Numbered from the stretch's first letter, positions 8,818 through 18,097 are shown. The stretch: DNA of 64,000 nt from Bradyrhizobium manausense (GCF_018130615.1 NZ_JAFCKB010000013.1:1-64000), one strand, 5' to 3'. Notes: generated by a model from the letters alone, not told the origin. Numbers and translations: made by a program.

Positions 8818-10212
8818 ATGGCCAACGCGCAGCTTCAATCCGTGCTCGACCACATCGACAAGGACTTCGACAACAGCCTCGAGCGCCTGTTCTCGCTGCT
8901 GCGGATCAAGTCGATCTCCGCTGATCCGGCTTTTGCCGCGGATTGCAAGGCGGCGGCCGAGCATCTGGCCAAGGACATCGCGAGCCTCGGCGTCGCGACC
9001 GAGGTGAGGCCGACCGCCGGCCATCCTGCCGTCGTCGGCAAGGTCAAATCGGGCGGACGGCCGCATGTGATCTTCTACGGCCATTACGACGTGCAGCCGG
9101 TCGATCCGCTCGAGCTCTGGCACCGTCCGCCGTTCGAGCCGGTCGTGGCCGATCATGCCGACGGCCGCAAGATCATCGTTGCGCGCGGCGCCGAGGATGA
9201 CAAGGGTCAGGTGATGACCTTCGTTGAAGCCTGCCGCGCCTGGAAGAAAGTCACGGGCTCGCTGCCGATCGACGTCACCTTCCTGATCGAAGGCGAGGAG
9301 GAGGTCGGCTCCAAGAACTTCGTGCCGTTCGTCGAGGCCAACAAGGACGAGTTCAAGGCCGACTACGTGCTTGTCTGCGACACCGGCATGTGGGATCCGG
9401 AGACGCCGGCGATCACCACGGCGCTGCGCGGCCTGCTGTATGAAGAGGTGAAGATCACCGCCGCGAGCCGCGATCTGCATTCCGGCGTGTTCGGCGGCAC
9501 GGCGATGAACCCGATCCGGCTGCTGACCAAGATTCTCGGCGGATTGTTCGACGACGACAACCGTATCACCATTCCCGGCTTCTATGACGGCGTAAAGGAT
9601 ACGCCGCCGGACATTCTGGAACAGTGGAAGAAGCTCAACTTCACGCCGGAGTCGTTCCTTAAGCCGGTCGGCCTGTCGATCCCGGCCGGCGAGAAGGGGC
9701 GGCTGATGGTCGAGCAGGCCTCCACGCGCCCGACCTGCGACGTCAACGGCATCTGGGGCGGCTATATCGGCGAAGGCTCCAAGACGGTGATCCCTTCGCA
9801 TGCCTCGGCAAAAGTCTCGTTCCGCCTTGTCCAGGGGCAGGACCCCCTGAAGATCCGCAAGGCGTTCCGCGACTACGTGACTGCCCGGATTCCGGGCGAC
9901 TGCAAGGTCGAGTTCGGCGACCATTCCGCCGCGCCGGCCGTCGCGCTCGACTGGAGCATGAAGCCGCTCGCGGCGGCGAGGCAAGCGCTGACCGAGGAAT
10001 GGGGCAAGGAGACCGTGCTGATGGGTTCCGGCGCCTCGATCCCGATCGTTGCCGATTTCAAGCGCGCGCTTGGGCTTGACTCGCTGCTGGTCGGCTTCGG
10101 CCTCGACGATGACAACATCCACTCGCCGAACGAGAAGTACGATCTGCGCAGCTTCCAGAAAGGCATCCGCTCCTGGGCCCGGATTCTCGCGGCGTTGGCG
10201 GACGTGAAGTAG
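8818..10212 (+). CDS. M20-family metallopeptidase (dipeptidase/deacylase)
   Basis: This is a cytosolic zinc peptidase of the M20/ArgE-DapE-carnosinase family, 464 residues from the ATG at 8818. It has the metal motif FYGHYDVQPVDP (His89, Asp91), the bridging Asp in ARGAEDDKGQV (~125-133), the catalytic glutamate in IEGEEEVGS (~158-165) and the C-terminal metal His in the DDNIHSPNEKY segment. The lid domain contains the RDLHSGVFGG motif. An in-frame ATG at 8803 adds only five residues. Substrate specificity cannot be read from the sequence. It starts 25 bases after the GT87 gene. Confidence 0.92.
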   Translation: MANAQLQSVLDHIDKDFDNSLERLFSLLRIKSISADPAFAADCKAAAEHLAKDIASLGVATEVRPTAGHPAVVGKVKSGGRPHVIFYGHYDVQPVDPLELWHRPPFEPVVADHADGRKIIVARGAEDDKGQVMTFVEACRAWKKVTGSLPIDVTFLIEGEEEVGSKNFVPFVEANKDEFKADYVLVCDTGMWDPETPAITTALRGLLYEEVKITAASRDLHSGVFGGTAMNPIRLLTKILGGLFDDDNRITIPGFYDGVKDTPPDILEQWKKLNFTPESFLKPVGLSIPAGEKGRLMVEQASTRPTCDVNGIWGGYIGEGSKTVIPSHASAKVSFRLVQGQDPLKIRKAFRDYVTARIPGDCKVEFGDHSAAPAVALDWSMKPLAAARQALTEEWGKETVLMGSGASIPIVADFKRALGLDSLLVGFGLDDDNIHSPNEKYDLRSFQKGIRSWARILAALADVK

Positions 10213-10229
10213 CGCACGGAAACTCTATC

Positions 10230-10382
10230 CTCGTCATTGCGAGCGAAGCGACGTGTCCGCCGAAGCCTTCGGCGAAGGCGGAAGCAATTCAGAATCCATT
10301 CGAGGAAACAGTCTGGCTTGCTTCGTCGCACCAGCGCAAAATTGCTTCGCAATTTTGTCGCGGGCTCCTCGCAATGACGGCG
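10230..10382. repeat. Large palindromic intergenic repeat
   Basis: The outer arms are GTCATTGCGAGCGAAGCGA on the left and CGCGGGCTCCTCGCAATGAC on the right, which pair imperfectly. The interior has further small palindromes (CGAAGCCTTCGGCGAAGG; AAAATTGCTTCGCAATTTTG). This layout is typical of long repetitive extragenic palindromes in Bradyrhizobium. It lies downstream of the M20 gene and before a terminator. Confidence 0.75.
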
Positions 10383-10394
10383 GGGCCCAAAATA

Positions 10395-10423
10395 AAAACG
10401 CCGCCCGGAATTGGGCGGCGTTT
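10395..10423. terminator. Bidirectional rho-independent terminator
   Basis: The stem AAACGCCGCCC / GGGCGGCGTTT with the loop GGAATT has A-rich and T-rich flanks. It sits between the convergent M20 peptidase and class II aldolase genes and could stop transcription from both. Confidence 0.85.
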
Positions 10424-10479
10424 CATTCCAAAACATGTAGAGGTAGGTGACAACTAACCTACACCAAATCCGCGAAATC

Positions 10480-11259
10480 TCAAGAGCGGTAGCCCGGGAG
10501 CTCGCGGTCGAGCTTGCGCAGCAGCGGCGGCCACACGAGAGTGGTGGAACGCAGCTCGGCGCGGTCGCGGTTGGCGAGCAGCTCGGTGTTCTTCTCGATC
10601 GCGATCTCCTCGACCGGATAGACCGGCGTGCCCAGCGCACGGGTGCGCACCTGCATCGAGCAGGCGCGCTCGAGGTGGTACATGCGCTCGAAAGCGGAGG
10701 CGACCGAGCGGCCGACGGTCAGTGTGCCGTGGTTGCGCAGGAGCATGTGGTTGTGATCGCCGAGGTCCTTCTGCAGCCGCGGCCGCTCGTCGTGATCGAG
10801 CGCGATGCCTTCATAGTCGTGATAGGCGAGGTCATGGGTGACGAGCTGCGCGGTCTGGTTCAGCGGCAGCAGGCCTTCGGCGCTGCTCGACACCGCGGTG
10901 CCGTCCAGCGTGTGGAGGTGCAGCACGCAGATTGCGTCCTCGCGCACCTCGTGGATCGCCGAATGGATGGTGAAGCCTGCCGGATTGATGCTGTACTCGC
11001 TCTCGCTGAGCTGGTTGCCGTGCAGATCGACCTTGACCAGGCTCGAGGCCGTAATCTCGTCGAACATCAGCCCGTAGGGATTGATCAGGAAGTGATGGTC
11101 GGGGCCGGGCACGCGCGCGGAAATGTGGGTGTCGACCAGATCGTCCCAGCCATACAGCGAGACGAGGCGATAGCAGGCGGCGAGATTGATCCGTTGCTGC
11201 CACTCGGCCTCCGTCATATCAGACGGCACTTCCTTCAGGCGCGCTTCCGCTGGTGACAT
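10480..11259 (-). CDS. Class II aldolase/adducin family protein
   Basis: The 259-residue product is a cytosolic zinc aldolase or decarboxylase-like protein of the AraD/FucA/adducin fold. Zinc ligands are visible in VLHLHTLDG (His114, His116) and in LLRNHGTLTVG (His177), with NPYGLMFDEIT (family NP.G..f..it) at ~60-70 and NPAGFTIHSAIHEVR before the first histidines. The group most like it is annotated only as class II aldolase, and the substrate is unknown. The ATG at 11259 was chosen; a second ATG at residue 15 (MTEAEWQQRINLA) is also possible. Confidence 0.88.
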   Translation of the reverse strand: MSPAEARLKEVPSDMTEAEWQQRINLAACYRLVSLYGWDDLVDTHISARVPGPDHHFLINPYGLMFDEITASSLVKVDLHGNQLSESEYSINPAGFTIHSAIHEVREDAICVLHLHTLDGTAVSSSAEGLLPLNQTAQLVTHDLAYHDYEGIALDHDERPRLQKDLGDHNHMLLRNHGTLTVGRSVASAFERMYHLERACSMQVRTRALGTPVYPVEEIAIEKNTELLANRDRAELRSTTLVWPPLLRKLDRELPGYRS

Positions 11260-11386
11260 GGCAAATCTCTCCGAACCTCGTTGTTGCGGAGGGGGAGCCT
11301 AGTCTTGCAAACAGCTGGCAGCAAGGCGTGCAGAGCGCGGCAGTTCAGCGTAGCCCGCATGAACCCGGCGGATCCGGAGAAAAATC

Positions 11387-13036
11387 TTACGGCGCCGGGA
11401 TCGACAGCAGGCTGGAAATGCTGCGGCCGCGGATGTCGTAGACACGCGCGAACACGACGTCGTCGCGCTTGATCTCGACCATCACGGGCGCCGTCAGGCC
11501 CTTGCAGTAGAACTCGCCGAGCGTCATGGCGAAATCGGCCGCGTTGGAATCCCAGCCGATGGTGAAGTCCGGGCCGAGCGCGACCTGGGCCGGGCGCTGC
11601 GGACCACACACCGCAACCTTCCATTTGCGATTGCGCGGCGGCACTTCCTGGCGCTCGACGAGCTGCTCGCGCAGTTCGTCGGAGGCCTGCTTCAGCGCAA
11701 GGCCCCAATAGTCCAGCATGAAGCGGTCGTCTGCGGCGCGTACCGTTCCGGCGATGTGGTTGAAGTGGGTGTACTGATAGGGATGCAGCCGGATCATCTC
11801 GGCGAGCGGCAAGGCAAGGCCGAAGCAGAACACGGCGAGCACCGCCGGTTGCCAGGCGCGCTGGTTGGCGCGCAGGCGCTCCATGGCCCAGCCGAAGGCA
11901 ATGCCACCGAGCACCGCCATCGGCGGGATCACGAAGACGAAATGGCGGATCCCGTTGTAGAGCGCCGGCCGCTTCACCATTGCGATCGCGAGCGGCAGCG
12001 TCGCTGCCAGCGTCAGCATCAGCATGATGGTCTTGCGGCGCGCCGGAGTCTCGCGGCGCGGCAGCATGGCGAAGGTGCCGATCACCGCGCCGGCCATCAG
12101 CACCAGCATCACTTCGGGCAGCTGCAGCGCGAACAGCGTCGGCAGATACGACCAGGGCATGTCGGGCACGGAGACGATCGCGCCGTCGAACATCTCCTTC
12201 CAGGGCTTCTCGAAGAAGTGCGAGAAATAGGTCAAGGCCTCGAAGGGATTGCCGGGCTCGATGATCGACCACGGCCAGATCAGGCCCATCACGAGGTAGC
12301 CGAGCACGAGGCCGGGCAACAACACGTAGATGACATGGACGAAACGGCGCACCGCTTCGCGAGCGCCCTCGGCGTGCAGTTCCTCCAGGAACAGCGGGAC
12401 GAAGCCGATCATCGCATAGACCAGCGCCAGCCCGCCGAGAACGCGCGTGCCAAGTGAGAGGCCTGCACCCAGGCCGACGATCAGGATCGTGCGCGGCGAG
12501 GGATTTGGATATTCCTCGGCAAGGCGGACCAGGCCGAGCATCAGGATGATCATCGCCACCGCGAAGGGCGCATCCTTCGGGTTCATGAACATGTGGCCGT
12601 AGAAGATCGGGCAGAGCGCCAGCAGCAGCAGCGCGCCGAGGCCGGCAAGAGGTCCGCCGACGCGGCGGCCGAGCCGCCAGGTCACCGCAAGCCCGATCAC
12701 GCCGACGGTCGCACCGACCAGGCGTCGCGTCTCGAACAGCTCGAGCGGGAGGATCTTGTGGAGCAGCGCTGCGGCCATGTCGAAGCCGCCGCCGTACATA
12801 TAGAGGTTGGCGAAGGAGAGCGCGGCCGTGTCCCTGAAGCCGGAGCCGTACATGCGCAGCAGCAGGTCGGCATATTCGGCATGGGTATAGTCGTCCCAGC
12901 CGAGCCCGTAATCGCGGAAGGTCAGGCCTGCAATGACGGCGACGGCAGCCAGCACCAGCATGGCGAGGTCGTCGCAAGTCCGTTCAACCGAGCGCCCGAG
13001 AGGCGTGTCGATCGCCGAGGTCGTGATGGATGTCAT
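11387..13036 (-). CDS. GT39/ArnT-like membrane glycosyltransferase
   Basis: A 549-residue polytopic membrane protein of the GT-C fold. After a hydrophobic first helix it carries DYGLGWDDYTHAEYADLLLR (residues ~43-62), whose acidic pair resembles the catalytic loop of PMT/ArnT transferases, then about ten further hydrophobic helices (for example FYGHMFMNPKDAPFAVAMII, near 168-187), and a soluble C-terminal part of ~130 residues. It most likely moves a sugar from a polyprenyl-phosphate donor to an envelope acceptor. It is transcribed alone; the class II aldolase is 127 bases downstream on the same strand. Confidence 0.8.
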   Translation of the reverse strand: MTSITTSAIDTPLGRSVERTCDDLAMLVLAAVAVIAGLTFRDYGLGWDDYTHAEYADLLLRMYGSGFRDTAALSFANLYMYGGGFDMAAALLHKILPLELFETRRLVGATVGVIGLAVTWRLGRRVGGPLAGLGALLLLALCPIFYGHMFMNPKDAPFAVAMIILMLGLVRLAEEYPNPSPRTILIVGLGAGLSLGTRVLGGLALVYAMIGFVPLFLEELHAEGAREAVRRFVHVIYVLLPGLVLGYLVMGLIWPWSIIEPGNPFEALTYFSHFFEKPWKEMFDGAIVSVPDMPWSYLPTLFALQLPEVMLVLMAGAVIGTFAMLPRRETPARRKTIMLMLTLAATLPLAIAMVKRPALYNGIRHFVFVIPPMAVLGGIAFGWAMERLRANQRAWQPAVLAVFCFGLALPLAEMIRLHPYQYTHFNHIAGTVRAADDRFMLDYWGLALKQASDELREQLVERQEVPPRNRKWKVAVCGPQRPAQVALGPDFTIGWDSNAADFAMTLGEFYCKGLTAPVMVEIKRDDVVFARVYDIRGRSISSLLSIPAP

Positions 13037-13349
13037 GGCTATTGGTGACCCGGAATCCCCTCTTGGCCCTGCTGGTGCGCGCGGGCCTGTTCCCCGGAAT
13101 CCCTATAGCGCAGTTCCATTACCAAGTAATTGGGCATTATGGCTAAATTCCTGATGCGACGCAGCAATTTCCGGCCAACTTGGAGCACATGAGAGCTAGC
13201 GGACCGTTGCTGAAGGGAATGTGAATAAGTCCCTGATATCCTTCCCTTTAGGAACGGCGGCGGCAATTGGTCGTTGGCGAGGAACGCTGTAAGACGGTAT
13301 CGTGGCGTAGCGGGTGCCGCGTGTGGACGCGTGGCCGGGGGTTTGTTCG
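13037..13349. promoter_or_regulatory. Divergent intergenic region
   Basis: These 313 bases hold the promoters for the GT39-like gene (leftward) and the proline-rich membrane protein (rightward). An imperfect palindrome CCATTACCAAGTAATTGG lies around 13117-13134 next to an AT-rich stretch. I see no gene here. Confidence 0.35.
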
Positions 13350-14237
13350 ATGAGCGTGGCTTTGTTGATCGCAGGGATTTTCGCCGTCGTGGCGGGCCTC
13401 CTTACGGTCGCGTATGGCTTCGGCTACAGGGAATTCAGCGTCGGCAGCACGCTCATAACGAGCGGGACGATTGGCGTCTGCTCCGGAATGTTACTGGTCG
13501 GCCTCTACGTCGTCCTGCTCGAGCTGCAAGCGATCGGCCGCCGTCTGGCTGGAGCCGCAGCGTCGGAGGTTCGCGTGAGGCCGGTGCTGCCGCCGGGTCT
13601 CGCCGGGCCAAATGGCCTGGGTGCGCCTGCGCCGGAGCCTGCCACGGCGGTGCGGGGTGATCCGCAGGTACCGCCGGCTGCGCCGCCATGGCAGGCCGAA
13701 GTGCCCACGCCGGCGCGCCCGCGCGCGGAGGCACCGGCCGAGCCCGAAGCGCCTCCGCCTCCACTTCCGCCCCCCTCCGCAGCTCCGGAAGCGCCGCGAA
13801 GGCGCAATTTGCTGTTCGCCTCGAGCTCGCGCAAGGAGCGCGAGCGCGCCGAGGCCAAGGAGACCAAGGCTGCCGAGAACCCGCCGCTGCAGGCTCACGC
13901 CGAGCCGGCGGAAGCGGCTGCGCCCGAAACTCCGCCCGCTAGCTTCGAGGACGCCTGGCCGAAGCCGGATCGCGCGCGGCCGCCGGAGCCGCCCGCGGCG
14001 CGTCGGCCGCCGCGCCCGTCGTCGGCCTTCGAGCCTGCTGCACCTGTCGCACCTCCGCCTGCACCCGAGCCGCCACCGGTCGAACCGGCGTCGGTGACGG
14101 TGCTCAAATCCGGCATCGTCGACGGCATGGCCTATTCGCTCTATTCCGATGGCTCGATCGAGGCGCAGATGCCGGAGGGCATGATGCGCTTTGCCTCCAT
14201 TGACGAGCTGCGTGCGCATCTCGACCAGCGCGGCTGA
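13350..14237 (+). CDS. Proline-rich membrane-anchored protein of unknown function
   Basis: The product is about 295 residues from the ATG at 13350 (MSVALLIAGIFAVVAGLLTV). Two hydrophobic helices in the first ~55 residues are followed by a long disordered region rich in Pro, Ala and Glu (about 70-245). A short folded tail begins SVTVLKSGIVDGMAYSLYSD and ends MRFASIDELRAHLDQRG. The tail looks conserved because it is the only non-low-complexity part. It may be an inner-membrane anchored cytoplasmic scaffold, but that is inference. No family was recognised. Confidence 0.75.
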   Translation: MSVALLIAGIFAVVAGLLTVAYGFGYREFSVGSTLITSGTIGVCSGMLLVGLYVVLLELQAIGRRLAGAAASEVRVRPVLPPGLAGPNGLGAPAPEPATAVRGDPQVPPAAPPWQAEVPTPARPRAEAPAEPEAPPPPLPPPSAAPEAPRRRNLLFASSSRKERERAEAKETKAAENPPLQAHAEPAEAAAPETPPASFEDAWPKPDRARPPEPPAARRPPRPSSAFEPAAPVAPPPAPEPPPVEPASVTVLKSGIVDGMAYSLYSDGSIEAQMPEGMMRFASIDELRAHLDQRG

Positions 14238-14396
14238 AGACCTCCAGCCTTGAAGTAAAGCCTCGTGGCTGTTGTCGCGAGATCAGTAATAGGCTCACAT
14301 TCGCCAGTCGTCGTATTTCAGCCAAACGTATTGTTGACAGAGAATACTTCACCGCCGCCAATGCAGCGACGGAGCCAGATTGGAGAGAGGGCGCCC

Positions 14397-14813
14397 ATGT
14401 CTGATGCCGGGGCCAAGAACTTCATCGAGCTGACGGCGAGCATCGTGTCGGCCTATGTCGGCAACAACCCGACGCCGGCCGCCGAGATTCCGAACCTGAT
14501 CAGCCAGGTGCACGGCGCTTTGACGCGGGTGTCGTCGGGCCGCGCCGAAGCACCGCTCGAGCCGGCAAAGCCTGCGGTCTCGCTGAAGAAGTCGATCGCG
14601 CCGGACTATCTGGTGTGTCTCGAAGACGGCAAGCGCTTCAAGTCGCTGAAGCGCCACCTGCGCACCCAGTACAACATGACGCCCGAGCAATATCGCGAGA
14701 AATGGGGCCTGCCGGCCGACTATCCCATGGTCGCGCCGAACTACGCGGTGGCGCGTTCGCAACTGGCGAAGAAGATGGGCCTGGGACAGCAGCAGCGGAA
14801 GAAGGGAAAGTAG
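14397..14813 (+). CDS. mucR: MucR/Ros-family transcriptional regulator
   Basis: MucR proteins are H-NS-like silencers and regulators of exopolysaccharide, motility and cell-cycle genes in rhizobia. The 138-residue protein from the ATG at 14397 (MSDAGAKNFIELTASIVSAY) has the oligomerising N-terminal helix and the zinc-finger region YLVCLEDGKRFKSLKRHLRT, then QYNMTPEQYREKWGLPADYP. Cys, Asp and the first His of the finger are present, but the usual final His is Gln (RTQYN). Upstream TTGACA at ~14334 may be part of the promoter. The symbol denotes the family, not proven orthology. Confidence 0.9.
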   Translation: MSDAGAKNFIELTASIVSAYVGNNPTPAAEIPNLISQVHGALTRVSSGRAEAPLEPAKPAVSLKKSIAPDYLVCLEDGKRFKSLKRHLRTQYNMTPEQYREKWGLPADYPMVAPNYAVARSQLAKKMGLGQQQRKKGK

Positions 14814-14830
14814 AGCGGCGTGCTCGGTTT

Positions 14831-14906
14831 CGTAGGTTGGGCAAAGGCGCGAAGCGCCGTGCCCACGCACTCGAGATGGTGGGTACGCTTGCGCTTTGCC
14901 TACCCT
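14831..14906. repeat. Palindromic intergenic repeat, second type
   Basis: The left arm CGTAGGTTGGGCAAAGGCGC and the right arm GCGCTTTGCCTACCC pair imperfectly around a GTGCCCACGCACTCG core. This 'taggttgggcaaag' repeat is widespread between genes of Bradyrhizobium. It lies between the convergent mucR and sufE genes. Confidence 0.75.
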
Positions 14907-14916
14907 TCGAAGCTTC

Positions 14917-15345
14917 TTACGACGCTTCCGCCAGCGCCTCTTTCGCGTCGGTCTTGATACGCTCGACCATCGAACGCAGGCCGTTGGAGCGCTGCGGCGT
15001 CAGGTGGTCGCGGAAGCCGAACTCGTTGAACACGGAAATCGCGTCGGTATCGAGAATCTCCTGCGGCGTGCGGCCGGAGTACAGCGCAAGCACGATCGCG
15101 ACCAGCCCGCGCACGATATGTGCGTCGCTGTCGCCGCGATATTTCAGGATCGGCGCACCGCCGTCGCGGTCGACCAGCTTCTGGAGCCAGACCTGGCTGA
15201 CGCAGCCCTGCACCTTGTTCTCGGCCGAGTGCTCGTCCTCGGGCATCGGTTCCAGGGTGCGGCCGAGCTCGATGACGTACCGGTAGCGGTCGTCCCAGTC
15301 GTCCAGAAGCTCAAAATTGTCCCTGATGTCGTCAATCGAAGTCAT
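14917..15345 (-). CDS. sufE: SufE-family Fe-S assembly sulfur acceptor
   Basis: SufE accepts persulfide sulfur from the cysteine desulfurase SufS and passes it to the SufBCD scaffold. The 142-residue protein shows the canonical segments: RYRYVIELGRTLEPMP (residues ~20-35), NKVQGCVSQVWL with the acceptor cysteine near residue 48, GDSDAHIVRGLVAIVLALYS, and LTPQRSNGLRSMVERIK. Length is normal for the family. It is a single gene here, not within a suf operon. Confidence 0.95.
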   Translation of the reverse strand: MTSIDDIRDNFELLDDWDDRYRYVIELGRTLEPMPEDEHSAENKVQGCVSQVWLQKLVDRDGGAPILKYRGDSDAHIVRGLVAIVLALYSGRTPQEILDTDAISVFNEFGFRDHLTPQRSNGLRSMVERIKTDAKEALAEAS

Positions 15346-15414
15346 TGATGGCCCGTGGTTCCTGTTCAGGCCAATATAGGGACGCAGGCTGCCGAAATCG
15401 ATAGGATTTGGTGC

Positions 15415-15849
15415 CTAATTCCCCGTTTCGGGGCCGCGCCATTCCAGCGCGAGATCGTCCTGGGTCAGCGTGTCGCGCGGCGCTTCGGTCGCAGCCGTAT
15501 CGCCTTCACCGGCGATCGTGATCGAGCCGGTGTGGTCGGGCGCCTTCTTGTCGGTCTTCTCGTTCTTCTCGTTGGTGATCTGGTCTTTCTTGTCGTTGAT
15601 GATCTGGTAGATCTTCTTCGCGCCGTCCTGCGCCCGCTGGCCGATGATGGTGGCGGCCTGTCCGCCGACCTCGCAGGCCGCGGGCTGACGCTTGCAGAAC
15701 TGGGTCATGTCGGAGACGGCCGCGGTCGCAGCCTGCACCGCGTCGGCTGCGCCGATTTGCGGCAGCTTGCCCGATTCGGGCGTCTTGTCCCGCGGCAGGA
15801 GCACCAGCACCAGCCCGAGCCAGAATGTGATGCGAAGCAGAAAGCGCAT
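15415..15849 (-). CDS. DUF5330-type membrane-anchored protein
   Basis: From the ATG at 15849 the product is 144 residues. It starts with MRFLLRITFWLGLVLVLLPR, a single membrane anchor or uncleaved signal, followed by a helical periplasmic region with two cysteines (QFCKRQPAACEVGG) and a charged low-complexity stretch rich in Lys, Asp and Glu. The anchor plus the 'FC..rPe.C' segment matches DUF5330 proteins of alphaproteobacteria. The function is unknown. It is divergent from the DivJ-like kinase across a 385-base gap. Confidence 0.75.
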   Translation of the reverse strand: MRFLLRITFWLGLVLVLLPRDKTPESGKLPQIGAADAVQAATAAVSDMTQFCKRQPAACEVGGQAATIIGQRAQDGAKKIYQIINDKKDQITNEKNEKTDKKAPDHTGSITIAGEGDTAATEAPRDTLTQDDLALEWRGPETGN

Positions 15850-16234
15850 CTTGCGACCTGTATGTTCGATCCCGCGACGGCGATTTCCGCGCGCGTTTCG
15901 ACCTAGCAACTCTCGATAAATCGCAAGTCATTGCCTTGAGCTTAATTCGCGGAAAATTTACGCAAGAATCTTCGCGGATAGAGGTCTCGTAAATTTTCGA
16001 TTGATGCGGGCAACCGTGGTGGCCCGGACCCGCATCCACCAATTCGAAACCATGATCCGGCTCGCGAAACCCTGTGTTCACCATCTGCGATGATGACATC
16101 GTCAAATCGCCTAAAAATCTCCGCGATATCGCGGTGTCCGGTCGCACGCCGACCCGCCTTAGCACTCGTTTAAGGTCACTCTGACACGGTGGCTCAACGA
16201 TAAGGAGGCGTTCCGGCGCGTCTTCTCGAGACGA
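15850..16234. promoter_or_regulatory. Divergent intergenic region before the DivJ-like kinase
   Basis: No gene is seen in these 385 bases. Scattered TTAA half-sites occur (near 15941 and 16169), but no full TTAA-N7-TTAA CtrA site. A strong Shine-Dalgarno-like TAAGGAGG is at 16201-16208, too far from any start codon of the kinase frame to be used directly. Confidence 0.35.
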
Positions 16235-18097
16235 TTGAGCCGAAGCGCGAGACCCGTGACAGTTTTGAGTATCATCCGCGATTGTCTCGATGCACTGCTG
16301 CATCCCTCCGCGCGTTACGACGCGCTGACGCGTGCGCGCCATCGGGCTTTCATGGCGCCGCGGCTTCTCGGAAGCCTAGCTGCCTTTGCCGCATTCCCCG
16401 TTTATCTCGTCCTGCGTGGCGCGCCGAGCGCGATCGAGGTCGCGGCCTTCGCCTGGCTGATCGCGCCGATCCTGTTGTCCTGGTTCCTGTCGCGCACCGG
16501 CCGCTATGAAGGCGCCCACGTGCTGTCGTCGCTGGCGCTCGCCGGCCTGATCATGGCCATCGCGGCCACGACCGGCGGCATCGAATCGTTTGCCGCGATC
16601 TGGCTGGTCGTGGTTCCCCTCGAGGCCGCGCTGTCAGCCTCGCGCCGCGTCGCGGCTTTTGCCTCCTTGCTTGCGCTGTCCTGCGCGGGACTGTTGATCC
16701 TGCTGAGCCAGCTCGGCTGGCTGCCGGCCGGCGACCTCAACGGCGCAGAACGCGGCGTGATGATGGCGTTCGGCGTCGCTTCCGCGACGCTCTATGCCGC
16801 AGGCCTCGCCTTCGGCGCCGAGTCGCTTGCCCGCACCAGCGTCGCACTGCTGTCGCGCGAGGAGGAGCGCTATCGCATGCTGGCGCGCAACATGAGCGAC
16901 GTGATCTCGCGGCATCAGCGCAACGGCGCGGTGCAGTTCATCTCGCCGGCGGTGGAAGCCCTGCTCGGCATGCCGGTCGCGCAGCTGCTTGGCCACGGCC
17001 TGTTCGATCGCGTCCATGTCGCCGATCGTCCGGCCTACCTCACCGCGCTCTCCGATGCCGCGCGCGGCGACGTGCGCAGCGTCGAATTCCGGCTGCGGCG
17101 GGAGCCTGCCGGCTCCGAGCGCGGTCAGATCGATTTCATCTGGGTCGAGATGCGGTGCCGGCCGCTCGAGGATCAGCGCCGCGAAGCCACTGCCGAGCTC
17201 GAAGTCGTCGCCGTGATGCGCGACGTCACCGATCGCAAGCTGTCCGAGCAGGCGCTCGATCAGGCGCGCAGCGCGGCGGAGGCCGCCGATGCCGCCAAGA
17301 CGCGCTTCCTCGCCACCATGAGCCATGAGCTGCGCACGCCGCTCAACGCCATCATCGGCTTCTCCGAGATGATCGCGCAGGAGCAGGCCCTGATGCTGGC
17401 AGCCAGCCAGCGCAAGGAATACGCCGAGCTGATCAACGCGTCCGGCCAGCATCTGCTGTCGGTCGTCAACGGCATCCTCGACATGTCGAAGATGGAATCG
17501 GGAAATTTCGAGATTGCGTCGGAGCCTTTCGCGCCGCGCGCCTCGCTGATGCATTGCTGCAATCTGCTGGCGCTGAAGGCGCGCGAGAACGGCATCGACC
17601 TCATCACCGATGCGCCGCAGGATCTGCCCATGATGACCGGCGATCCCAGGGCGTTCAAGCAGATCGTGCTCAATCTCGTCGCCAATGCCGTCAAGTTCAC
17701 CGAGCGCGGCGGCCAGGTCACGGTGTCTGCATCGGCATCCGCTTCGCAGCTCACGCTGCGGATCAGCGATACCGGTGTCGGCATCGCGCCCGATGACCTC
17801 AAGCGCATCGGTGCGCCGTTCTTCCAGTGCGGCAAGACCTATGAGCGCCGTCACGAAGGCACGGGCCTCGGTCTTTCGATCGTGAAGAGCCTGGTGGCGT
17901 TGCATCTCGGCGAATTGACGGTACAAAGCAAAGTCGGCGAGGGTACCGCCGTCACCGTCAAGCTGCCGCTCGTCTACACGCCGCCGCAAGCCAAGCCTTC
18001 CGATAAAGTGGCGGCCGAGAGCAAAATCGCGACGCTGACGCCGGTGCCCCGTCATGAAGTTCAGGACCAACCTGCCCTGGTGAAGAAAAGTGCCTAG
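16235..18097 (+). CDS. DivJ-like PAS sensor histidine kinase
   Basis: A 620-residue inner-membrane kinase. Five or six hydrophobic helices fill residues ~40-195, followed by a PAS domain (RMLARNMSDVISRHQRNGAV, ~212-335). The HisKA phospho-acceptor is FLATMSHELRTPLNAIIGFS with His near 364, and the ATPase domain has LNLVANAVKFTE, ISDTGVGIAP and GTGLGLSIVKSL. The architecture resembles DivJ/PdhS kinases that act on DivK, but orthology is inferred. The N-terminus is uncertain: TTG at 16235, GTG at 16256 and TTG at 16265 are all possible. It overlaps the next gene by eight bases. Confidence 0.85.
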   Translation: MSRSARPVTVLSIIRDCLDALLHPSARYDALTRARHRAFMAPRLLGSLAAFAAFPVYLVLRGAPSAIEVAAFAWLIAPILLSWFLSRTGRYEGAHVLSSLALAGLIMAIAATTGGIESFAAIWLVVVPLEAALSASRRVAAFASLLALSCAGLLILLSQLGWLPAGDLNGAERGVMMAFGVASATLYAAGLAFGAESLARTSVALLSREEERYRMLARNMSDVISRHQRNGAVQFISPAVEALLGMPVAQLLGHGLFDRVHVADRPAYLTALSDAARGDVRSVEFRLRREPAGSERGQIDFIWVEMRCRPLEDQRREATAELEVVAVMRDVTDRKLSEQALDQARSAAEAADAAKTRFLATMSHELRTPLNAIIGFSEMIAQEQALMLAASQRKEYAELINASGQHLLSVVNGILDMSKMESGNFEIASEPFAPRASLMHCCNLLALKARENGIDLITDAPQDLPMMTGDPRAFKQIVLNLVANAVKFTERGGQVTVSASASASQLTLRISDTGVGIAPDDLKRIGAPFFQCGKTYERRHEGTGLGLSIVKSLVALHLGELTVQSKVGEGTAVTVKLPLVYTPPQAKPSDKVAAESKIATLTPVPRHEVQDQPALVKKSA

